33,126 nucleotides of DNA from Firmicutes bacterium UBA5227 (GTDB lineage: Bacteria; Bacillota; Clostridia; Tissierellales; Sedimentibacteraceae). The notes under the pieces were generated by a model, which had not been told where the DNA came from, searched no databases, and saw only the letters and a list, made by a program, of their open reading frames with translations. The position numbers and the translations under genes are program-made. Location of the stretch: NCBI GenBank assembly GCA_002409285.1, contig DHUT01000071.1, forward strand, positions 1 to 33,126, in the 5' to 3' direction. Positions 1-6,290 of this stretch are shown here, one piece after another. Within the stretch, counting starts at the first letter, position 1; every line of letters starts with the position of its first letter.

Positions 1-99
1 TTAAAAAAAAGAAATTATCTGATATATATAATTATTGTCGAAATGCAATATTAATTATTTTTAAATTAAATTAATTATTTGTTATGCAAGAATATTAGT

Positions 100-108
100 T
101 GCTATAAT
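100..108 (+). promoter_or_regulatory. Extended -10 promoter for the 42-aa ORF
   Basis: TGCTATAAT fits the extended -10 form TGnTATAAT, with the TATAAT hexamer at 103-108. The -35 region (TTGTTA at 79-84) is weak, as is usual for extended -10 promoters. Transcription would begin near 115, just before the hairpin at 126-144. This is inference from consensus match only. Confidence 0.45.
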
Positions 109-125
109 GATTAAAATAATAAAGT

Positions 126-144
126 CCTGATTTAAAAGATCAGG
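126..144 (+). terminator. Leader hairpin, attenuator-like
   Basis: CCTGAT (126-131) pairs with ATCAGG (139-144) around a 7-nt loop and is followed by TCTTTAAT. It lies between the predicted start near 115 and the small ORF at 173. It could therefore be an attenuator in that ORF's leader, or the end of a very short transcript. The stem is only 6 bp, so termination would be inefficient. Confidence 0.35.
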
Positions 145-172
145 TCTTTAATATATTGGCGGAGGTATTGGA

Positions 173-301
173 ATGGATGAAAAATATAAAATAGCTGACA
201 TGAAGCAAAAGGATTGTGAATATTTTAAACGCATTGAAGAACAAATTAAAATGGAACTGGGTAAAGATATTGTTTTAGTTGCATGGGAAAGAAAAAAATA
301 A
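173..301 (+). CDS. Small 42-residue protein of unknown function
   Basis: An ATG is preceded by GGAGG at 161-165 with a 7-nt spacer, a very good ribosome binding site. The product is 42 residues, charged, starts MDEKYKIADMKQ and ends VAWERKK, with one cysteine and no membrane segment or signal peptide. The middle looks helical (FKRIEEQIKMELGKD). An extended -10 promoter lies upstream and a clear hairpin terminator follows directly, so it appears to be a monocistronic gene convergent with the SleC-like operon. I recognise no family. The ribosome binding site, promoter and terminator together make it more likely real than chance. Confidence 0.55.
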   Translation: MDEKYKIADMKQKDCEYFKRIEEQIKMELGKDIVLVAWERKK

Positions 302-311
302 ATAAAAACCG

Positions 312-330
312 GACCGTTGAAATAACGGTC
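312..330. terminator. Bidirectional terminator
   Basis: GACCGTT (312-318) pairs with AACGGTC (324-330) around a 5-nt loop. TTTATT follows on the plus strand. On the minus strand the hairpin is followed by CCGGTTTTTATTTATTTTTTT-type sequence. It serves both the 42-aa ORF (plus) and the SleC-like operon (minus), whose last stop codon is at 335-337. Confidence 0.8.
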
Positions 331-334
331 TTTA

Positions 335-1765
335 TTACCTAACTGTATTGCCGTACCTCTGCCTTCTGTAAACATCTTCTATTGCTTTCCAGGTTTGTTG
401 ATCCACAATACCTGTGGACTCAAGATTTTCTGCCCTTTGAAAAGCTGTAACGCTGTTTTCAGTTGTTTCATCAAATACTCCGTTAGGTTCAATATAGGGA
501 ATTTCAGGCATTATTAAGGAAATATATGAAAGCATTTCCTGAATTAAATATACACCTGGAGATTCATGACCGAGCGTATATATGACTCCCGGCCATCTTA
601 AATATGGAACAAACACCTGTTCAGGAGGCAGAGTATTAAGTATGCCGGCAGTAGTGTCATACATTGCTTGAAGAGTTTCCATGTCTGCAGCACCGGTTAC
701 CGGCAAATTCATTGTTCTTTGAAACTGCATTACTGCATTTCTCGTATTTTCGTCAAATATGCCGGTAATTGCGACTTCAGGGATGGTAGGATAATAAGCC
801 GATAAAATATTTAATGCAAATTGTAAAATTTCAACTTGCGGACGTACATCACCTTCCAGCAGCCCTCCGGCTGACAATCTGTCAAGTTCTTTTAAAAGCA
901 AGCCCTCGCCTGTTAATTCCGATAGTTTTGTTACTGCTGAAAATATTCGAATAATTCCATACCATGTTCCTTCATCAATTATTCCGGTGACTGGTAGGTT
1001 AAATACCTTTTGGAACTGGCTCACTGCATTTTTTGTATCTTCTCCGAAATATCCGTCAATTCTTGGTATTCTTGGTATGCCCGGATAATTTAAAGAAATT
1101 CTGTCTAAATAATACTGCATTCTTAACACATTTAAACTGGAATCTTCTAATTGCAAAGATTCTCCGGGATATGTGTCCTGCACATTGCTAATGGGTGCAT
1201 CAGTTACAATTTCTATGTTTTCTCCGTAGTAATATTTTAATATTTCCATAGGCGTATACCCTTCCGATGCCAGATCAACTGTGCCCCATTGATGAAGCCC
1301 CTGACACATTGCCATTCTTCCGTCACAAAATTGTGCAAAATAAGGCTGCAACTGCCCTTCTCGAACTATATATTGACCGAATATTTGATTAACAATGTCT
1401 CTGATATTTTCAAATACACCCCTGTTAGGAACATATGCCTGATCATATTGAGTGGAATTGGTAATGTCAAAATCAAACCCTCTGGAACGATACCATTCCG
1501 TATAAATCCTATTCATAGCCATGGATGTTATGGCATAAATATTAGCCTTTAAGGCAGTTTCAGGCCATGTAGGGTACAGCTCACTTGATGCAACATTTAC
1601 TATATAATCCAAAAATAACACGGTTACATTTTCGGCTTCATCTTCAGGAGCTCCCAAATGAACAGTAATTTCTCTTGGAATAGCTACAACCGGAGTTATG
1701 GGGCCCAGGGTAATTTGCTGTATTGCTTTTATTTCTGCACTATGAGTTTGGCTATTATACTGCAC
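335..1765 (-). CDS. SleC-like protein: SpoIID-like domain plus three peptidoglycan-binding domains (copy 2)
   Basis: This 476-residue protein has a SpoIID/LytB-like region (about residues 34-190) followed by three PG_binding_1 repeats (about 208-275, 304-375, 402-468), each ending in a motif of the type LPVTGIID..TW. In the SpoIID-like part, VASSELYPTWPE puts E62 where SpoIID lytic transglycosylases have their catalytic Glu. From memory, the order and the HLGAP..AENVTV and ITS.A.NR.YTEWYRSRG motifs match clostridial SleC, the spore cortex-lytic enzyme of germination. Start: GTG at 1765, with TAAGGAGG 7 nt upstream. It is a paralogue of the gene at 2377-3792 and lacks the SleC N-terminal regulatory-like domain, which is a separate gene here. 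No signal peptide is evident, consistent with mother-cell synthesis and incorporation into the spore. It is last in a four-gene operon. Cortex hydrolysis is inferred. Confidence 0.85.
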   Translation of the reverse strand: MQYNSQTHSAEIKAIQQITLGPITPVVAIPREITVHLGAPEDEAENVTVLFLDYIVNVASSELYPTWPETALKANIYAITSMAMNRIYTEWYRSRGFDFDITNSTQYDQAYVPNRGVFENIRDIVNQIFGQYIVREGQLQPYFAQFCDGRMAMCQGLHQWGTVDLASEGYTPMEILKYYYGENIEIVTDAPISNVQDTYPGESLQLEDSSLNVLRMQYYLDRISLNYPGIPRIPRIDGYFGEDTKNAVSQFQKVFNLPVTGIIDEGTWYGIIRIFSAVTKLSELTGEGLLLKELDRLSAGGLLEGDVRPQVEILQFALNILSAYYPTIPEVAITGIFDENTRNAVMQFQRTMNLPVTGAADMETLQAMYDTTAGILNTLPPEQVFVPYLRWPGVIYTLGHESPGVYLIQEMLSYISLIMPEIPYIEPNGVFDETTENSVTAFQRAENLESTGIVDQQTWKAIEDVYRRQRYGNTVR

Positions 1766-1824
1766 GCAATGGCCTCCTTACTAATTCGATTATTGTACCT
1801 ATAGTTATTTCAAATTAAACTTGA

Positions 1825-2352
1825 TTATTCATACAACATGCAAATATTATGGATTTTGTTGAGAAGATTCCATGTTTGTCTGTCCAATGTACCTGTAACA
1901 GGTAAGTTACCGTACTCTTGGAATTGCTTAATTGCCTTTTCTGTCTGTTCATCATATACTCCTGTAAGCTGAACATCTACATAGTTTTTGTATCTTCTAT
2001 GGTAGTTTTTCAATATTATCTGCAATATATAAATTAAGCTGCCATCATCATCCCTTCTATACTCACAGATACTTTTTGGGTAGCAGTAAACACTTTGAGG
2101 AATGTTAATGCAGTGCATACAATTTTTATACTCGTTCATTATAATATTCCATGTCTCAAAGTCAATTTTTCCTGTTTCTGCAATATTATTTTTTTTCTGA
2201 AAAAAACGGACTGCTTCCTGAGTTCCGATATCATATTTTCCCGTGGGGAATACTTTGGGAACATCAGGATTTACATGTGATATATCTCTTAGATTAAACT
2301 GAATTTCCAATAAAGGGTTTGCGGCCTTGATTGCATCTAACTTGCTTTTCAT
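1825..2352 (-). CDS. Protein of two peptidoglycan-binding domains
   Basis: This 175-residue protein consists of two PG_binding_1-type repeats (about residues 17-75 and 103-170) with the usual markers AVRFFQKKN..AETGKID..TW and AIKQFQEYGNLPVTGTLD..TW. It has no catalytic domain and no signal peptide. The linker (about 78-96) is rich in cysteine (CMHC, CYPKSIC), which could allow disulfide cross-links as in coat or cortex-associated proteins. ATG start with AGGAGGT 4-5 nt upstream. It lies between the two large SleC-like genes, 24 nt after the first and 59 nt before the second, so it probably acts with them as a cortex-binding accessory. That role is inferred from position. Confidence 0.75.
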   Translation of the reverse strand: MKSKLDAIKAANPLLEIQFNLRDISHVNPDVPKVFPTGKYDIGTQEAVRFFQKKNNIAETGKIDFETWNIIMNEYKNCMHCINIPQSVYCYPKSICEYRRDDDGSLIYILQIILKNYHRRYKNYVDVQLTGVYDEQTEKAIKQFQEYGNLPVTGTLDRQTWNLLNKIHNICMLYE

Positions 2353-2376
2353 TTTTACCTCCTGTCTTAACCTGTA

Positions 2377-3792
2377 TCATTCCGCTACTATATCCGTTCC
2401 AGGAAACTGACCTAAGTTTCTTGTATTTCCGAATCTCAGATTGCGATATATTAGAACTATTCTGTTCCATGTGTACTGATCTACAATACCGGTTGCGTCT
2501 ATACCGAAATATTCCTGAAACCTTCGTACTGCCTGTTCTGTCTCAGGCCCATAAATTCCATCGGGTTCCGTTGAGGGAAGTCCTTCTAAAACAGAGGCAA
2601 TATAAGACAAATATTGTTGAATAATGTAGACGTTAGGGCCCTCCGATCCTAACTGAAAAACTGTTCCCGGCCACAACAGGCTGGGCAGAGCTATTGCCGA
2701 CGGAGGTAATGTGTCTAATATGCCTACAACGCTGTTGTACATTGTATTCCAGGTGTCTTCATCTACAATACCTGTAATTGGAAGTCCCATAGTTTTTTGA
2801 AATTCCATTATTGCAGTTCTGGTTTGAGTGTCCAGTATTCCATTAATATCAACTGAAGGAATTGTATTGTAATATGCGGACAACACATTAAGAAAATACT
2901 GTACCTCCTGAATTCTTGGAGTTGCTTCTCCTAATATCGGCTCCGGAGTAAATTCAGGAATTTCACTCAATATAATTCCTTCAGAGGTTAATTCGGCTAA
3001 GTTTGTTACCGCTGTGTAAATATTTCTGATTCTGTACCAGGTTGCCTTATCAATAATACCGGTTACAGGTAAATTAAATATTCTTTGAAATTCTTCAACT
3101 GCCGCTTGGGTGGCTGTATCAAAAGTTCCTGTAGGACCGGGTATTTTTGGAATAGCCGGGTAGTTTGAGGATATTGTATTTAAGGACACCTGCATCAGCA
3201 GTACATATGGATTGTTATCTCCCAGCTGAAGTGGTGCACCAGGATATGTTTCGTATGCTTCTGCCAACGGAGTATCAGTATGAATATTTATGTCTGTACC
3301 ATAATAATACTGAAGAATCTCAAAAGGAGTGTAGCCCTGATCTGCCAGATCCACAGAACCCCATTGAAGAAGCCCCGGGCACCAGGTAGAACGGCCATCA
3401 CAAAATTGTGCGTAAAGTGGCTCCACTCGTCCCTGCCTTACAATATAGCTGTCAAACAGTTGGTCCGCAATAGTTGATACAGTATCAAAAATACCTCGGT
3501 TAGGTACAAATGCCTGGTCATAACGGGTGTCATTCGTTATGTCGAAATTATAGCCTCTTGATCTGTACCACTCTGTAAAAACTCTGTTTAAAGCAGTAGA
3601 AGTTATGGCATAAATGTTGGCTCTAAGCGCACTTTCGGGCCAGGTAGGATATAATTCACTTGAAGCAACATTTTTTATATAATCAAGGAAGGACACCGTA
3701 ACATTTTCGGCAGGTTCATCCGGTGCACCCAAATGTACAGTTATTGCAGCAGGGATTACCACTTCTGTAAGCCCCGGAATTTGAATACTCAT
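2377..3792 (-). CDS. SleC-like protein: SpoIID-like domain plus three peptidoglycan-binding domains (copy 1)
   Basis: This 471-residue paralogue of the 335-1765 product has the same architecture. The SpoIID-like region is about 17-175 with the putative catalytic Glu at E46 (NVASSELYPTWPE). PG_binding_1 repeats are at about 190-260, 290-360 and 388-455. The N-terminal stretch IPAAITVHLGAPDEPAENV and the motif TEWYRSRGYNFDITN are close to what I recall of clostridial SleC, a lytic transglycosylase acting on muramic-delta-lactam cortex after proteolytic activation by Csp proteases. No csp gene is in the window. ATG start, with a GAGGTGG ribosome binding site overlapping the stop codon of the upstream 185-aa gene 12 nt away, suggesting coupled translation. 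The C-terminal tail is slightly longer than in copy 2. Confidence 0.87.
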   Translation of the reverse strand: MSIQIPGLTEVVIPAAITVHLGAPDEPAENVTVSFLDYIKNVASSELYPTWPESALRANIYAITSTALNRVFTEWYRSRGYNFDITNDTRYDQAFVPNRGIFDTVSTIADQLFDSYIVRQGRVEPLYAQFCDGRSTWCPGLLQWGSVDLADQGYTPFEILQYYYGTDINIHTDTPLAEAYETYPGAPLQLGDNNPYVLLMQVSLNTISSNYPAIPKIPGPTGTFDTATQAAVEEFQRIFNLPVTGIIDKATWYRIRNIYTAVTNLAELTSEGIILSEIPEFTPEPILGEATPRIQEVQYFLNVLSAYYNTIPSVDINGILDTQTRTAIMEFQKTMGLPITGIVDEDTWNTMYNSVVGILDTLPPSAIALPSLLWPGTVFQLGSEGPNVYIIQQYLSYIASVLEGLPSTEPDGIYGPETEQAVRRFQEYFGIDATGIVDQYTWNRIVLIYRNLRFGNTRNLGQFPGTDIVAE

Positions 3793-3804
3793 AATAACAC
3801 CACC

Positions 3805-4362
3805 TCACTCGTTTGAAATGTCTACCGGGCTTGGAGGGATAACAAATGTCGTATCAGGACCTGTTTCTCCCGGACCTGCCGCAGCGGGGATCATTTCAAT
3901 GTTAAAATTTGTTGTTGTGTTTGGGAAAACACGAAAATCAAGTATATTAACCGTATAATAGTTAATTGCCTGAACCCTTAAATTATATGTGGTAAAGTAA
4001 TATTCAGGACTCTCAATAGTACTCAATCTGTTATAATATACAGGCAGTTCTATGGTTGGAACCTGGCCATTGGCATCTGTGACCAGGTGTGAGATAACAT
4101 TTTCTTCATTCTCATTGTCAATATAATAGACAGTTACCACTGCATCCTCTACAGGCAGTGCGCCCGATGCGGTAAAAACGCCGACAGATATGTATCCGAC
4201 TTCTACAGGTTCATCTTCAGGAAGTGCTCCGGGTGCAGCAGGTATATCCCCTTGGGGAAGCTCTTGTGCTGAAAGAATATTACGTGCCCTGTAGGGGGTA
4301 TTCCCCATATGTGTATTATCTGTTAAATACGAATCAGGAATAAATGGAAGGTTTTTGCTCAA
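3805..4362 (-). CDS. SleC N-terminal-domain-like protein (carboxypeptidase-regulatory-like fold)
   Basis: This 185-residue protein has a central beta-rich domain (about 55-160). GYISVGVFTASGALPVEDAV, VTVYYID, VTDANGQVPTIELP and YNLRVQAINYYT resemble the carboxypeptidase-regulatory-like fold that forms the N-terminal pro-region of SleC. The first 50 residues and the Pro/Gly-rich tail look unstructured. No signal peptide. Start: TTG at 4362, with AAAGGTG about 10 nt upstream; no better in-frame start is near. First gene of the operon, directly before the SpoIID-like genes, so the domain that is fused in SleC is a separate polypeptide here. A role as inhibitor, chaperone or anchor of the downstream enzymes is inference. 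Confidence 0.7.
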   Translation of the reverse strand: MSKNLPFIPDSYLTDNTHMGNTPYRARNILSAQELPQGDIPAAPGALPEDEPVEVGYISVGVFTASGALPVEDAVVTVYYIDNENEENVISHLVTDANGQVPTIELPVYYNRLSTIESPEYYFTTYNLRVQAINYYTVNILDFRVFPNTTTNFNIEMIPAAAGPGETGPDTTFVIPPSPVDISNE

Positions 4363-4404
4363 TTTATATTCACACCTTTCTTTAATTTACACTACAATAA
4401 TATA

Positions 4405-4431
4405 TATTATATGCACAAAGTATCAATTTGT
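4405..4431 (-). promoter_or_regulatory. Sigma-E/sigma-K-like (mother-cell) promoter of the SleC-like operon
   Basis: On the minus strand CATATAATA (4405-4413) fits the sigma-E/K -10 consensus CATAnnnTA. AC (4430-4431, within AAAC) lies 16 nt upstream, as expected for sigma-K. Transcription would begin near 4398, leaving a leader of about 35 nt before the TTG at 4362. Mother-cell sporulation control would suit cortex-lytic gene products. The assignment rests on consensus match in AT-rich DNA. Confidence 0.5.
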
Positions 4432-4493
4432 TTAACCTATACTTATGTCAATTAAAAAATCATATCAGTCATACTATATATTATAATAAAGTG

Positions 4494-4530
4494 AGGGCAG
4501 CAACATACTATGCAAATATGTTACTGCCCT
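4494..4530 (-). terminator. Terminator of birA-bioY
   Basis: AGGGCAG (4494-4500) and CTGCCCT (4524-4530), continued by AACATA/TATGTT after one mismatch, form a long stem with a 9-nt loop. On the minus strand it is followed by CACTTTATTATAATA. It lies 5 nt beyond the bioY stop and separates that operon from the SleC-like operon. Confidence 0.8.
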
Positions 4531-4534
4531 GATT

Positions 4535-5077
4535 TTATAAATTTTCCTTTAATTTTTTCCCAACTAACACTGCTATAACTGCCTTAATTACGTCACCCGG
4601 GATGAACATAAACATTCCCATGTTTAGAATTTGCATAACGCTAAAATTCTTTGCCAGCATTACATTTAAAACATAGTACATGTATGGAATTCCTATTGCA
4701 TACATTACAACTGTGCCGGTAATTACAGCAAGGGTCAAGTTTTTAGCTGTTCCGTTTTTCCCTGAAAATTTCCCGGTGCAATATGCAGCTGCTATAAAAC
4801 CGAATAAAAAGCCTGCACTCGGTTTAAGTAATTGCCCTAATCCCCCTGAGAATCCTGCAAAAACAGGCAGACCCATCAATCCAAGCAGAACATACGTTAC
4901 CTGGGAAAGCATTGCTTTCTTAGAGCCAAGGATAATTCCTGATAATAAGACAAATAAAGACTGCAGTGTTATGGGAACCGGGCCAAATGGTATGCTTATA
5001 AAAGCCCCTGTTGCTGTCAGCGCAGTAAACATTCCTACGTGAGTTATGTCTCGTGCGGATAATTTGGTATCTGTCAT
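4535..5077 (-). CDS. bioY: BioY, substrate-binding (S) component of the biotin ECF transporter
   Basis: This 180-residue integral membrane protein has about six hydrophobic segments. It shows BioY family features: the N-terminal GAFISIPFGPVPITLQSLFV, the LPVFAGFSGGLGQLLKPSAGFLFG-type loop that binds biotin, and the C-terminal FIPGDVIKAVIA. BioY captures biotin at the cell surface and works with the shared EcfA/A'/T energising module, which is not encoded here, or possibly alone at low efficiency. ATG start with AAAGGAG 5 nt upstream. It lies 15 nt after birA in the same operon, under the BirA operator at 6113-6146, so uptake should fall when biotin is plentiful. Confidence 0.95.
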   Translation of the reverse strand: MTDTKLSARDITHVGMFTALTATGAFISIPFGPVPITLQSLFVLLSGIILGSKKAMLSQVTYVLLGLMGLPVFAGFSGGLGQLLKPSAGFLFGFIAAAYCTGKFSGKNGTAKNLTLAVITGTVVMYAIGIPYMYYVLNVMLAKNFSVMQILNMGMFMFIPGDVIKAVIAVLVGKKLKENL

Positions 5078-5092
5078 GTTGTCTCCTTTAAT

Positions 5093-6067
5093 TTAATTTT
5101 GCTTTCTGACGGTAATTTCACCTGAATGTAGAACTTCCTTATGACCATCATCGTGAAAGACAACAAGACCCCCGGATTCATCAATATCTTGGGCGTAACC
5201 CTCAAACCAACGGTTGTTTTTCATATATTTTATCCTTTTACCAATAATCATAGACCTTTTCCTGTAAAATTCTAAAAAGTTTCGGGTTTTAAGATTTGCA
5301 CAAACATCCAGTATGTTGTTAATTATTTCCGCAGCAAGCATGTTTCGAACGCAACCCTCTTCATTTGAACTGAAGATTGAACCTGCTGTCTCCTTCAGCT
5401 CTTCCGGGAAAACTGCAGCTTTTACATTTACCCCGATGCCGACAATAATACTGTTTACAGTTCCGCTTTCCACATCTGTAACTGCTTCGGTAAGTATTCC
5501 GCACACCTTTTTATCATGAATATAAATATCATTAACCCATTTTATTTTTGGCTCAGAACTTATGAACCTATCAATTGCCATACAGACAGCCGTTGCTGCG
5601 GCTGTTGTAATTAAGACAGAATCGGTTATGTTTAAATCAGGCTTTAAAATAATACTCATATATATACCTGACTGAGATGGTGAATAAAAGGTTCTTCCCA
5701 TTCTTCCTCTGCCTGACGTCTGCTCCTCTGAGACAATGACAGTACCATGCGAAGCATTTTGCATGGCTTGCAATTTTGCTTCCGCATTGGTAGAATTAAT
5801 TGTTTTGTATGTACTGATAGAAATACCCTTGAATTCATCCTTTATATATGCCCTAATGCCTTCTGATGACAGTACATCTGAATCCGGCGACAAAGCATAC
5901 CCTTTGTTGGAGACTCCGTTAATTATATAGCCTTCTTCATTTAATAATTTTATTGACTTCCAGACAGCTGTTCTTGAAACACTCAACTTTTCTGCAAGTT
6001 CCTGCCCTGATATGCTTTCGCCCCTGTTTTGCTCTAAAATATACAGGACTTCATTTTTTACAGACAT
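5093..6067 (-). CDS. birA: BirA, bifunctional biotin-protein ligase and biotin operon repressor
   Basis: This 324-residue protein is of group II type. An N-terminal winged helix (helix-turn-helix about 16-40, ISGQELAEKLSVSRTAVWKS) is followed by the ligase catalytic domain, with the biotinyl-AMP loop SGRGRMGR (118-125), KWVNDIY (176-182), KVCGIL with the conserved Lys (187) and GIGVNV (210-215). A C-terminal SH3-like domain follows (about 275-322). It activates biotin with ATP, attaches it to carboxylase lysines, and as holo-repressor binds a dyad operator. ATG start with GAGGTG 5-6 nt upstream. Because the operator at 6113-6146 overlaps its own promoter, birA and bioY are probably autoregulated together. 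Confidence 0.96.
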   Translation of the reverse strand: MSVKNEVLYILEQNRGESISGQELAEKLSVSRTAVWKSIKLLNEEGYIINGVSNKGYALSPDSDVLSSEGIRAYIKDEFKGISISTYKTINSTNAEAKLQAMQNASHGTVIVSEEQTSGRGRMGRTFYSPSQSGIYMSIILKPDLNITDSVLITTAAATAVCMAIDRFISSEPKIKWVNDIYIHDKKVCGILTEAVTDVESGTVNSIIVGIGVNVKAAVFPEELKETAGSIFSSNEEGCVRNMLAAEIINNILDVCANLKTRNFLEFYRKRSMIIGKRIKYMKNNRWFEGYAQDIDESGGLVVFHDDGHKEVLHSGEITVRKQN

Positions 6068-6090
6068 TTTTTCACCTCGTTTCTTATGAT

Positions 6091-6120
6091 ATTATATATT
6101 CCTTTGACACATATTGTCAA
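6091..6120 (-). promoter_or_regulatory. Sigma-A promoter of birA-bioY
   Basis: On the minus strand TTGACA (6115-6120) and TATAAT (6091-6096) are separated by 18 nt, both perfect hexamers. Transcription would start near 6084, giving a leader of about 17 nt. The -35 lies inside the left half of the BirA operator. Confidence 0.75.
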
Positions 6121-6146
6121 CTTAAATCATAACTAAGGTTAACAAT
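6113..6146. promoter_or_regulatory. BirA operator
   Basis: ATTGTCAAC (6113-6121) and GTTAACAAT (6138-6146) are inverted half-sites 16 nt apart with one mismatch. This fits the Firmicutes BirA box of the form TTGTnAAC-n14/16-GTTnACAA. The left half contains the -35 of the birA promoter, so binding of BirA-biotinyl-AMP would exclude RNA polymerase. A possible plus-strand promoter (TTAACA 6139-6144, TATAAT 6164-6169, 19-nt spacer) would be covered by the right half. Confidence 0.85.
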
Positions 6147-6290
6147 CAAATATCCAATATTACTATAATTTAGTCTTCCTTGGTAATATATTGTATTTTA
6201 AAAAACATGGAACAAAAAAGATGTTTAGCAAGTCTAATATATGTAAATAATTAATATAACAGCTAAAAATAAACCGGGAGGTATGAATGG

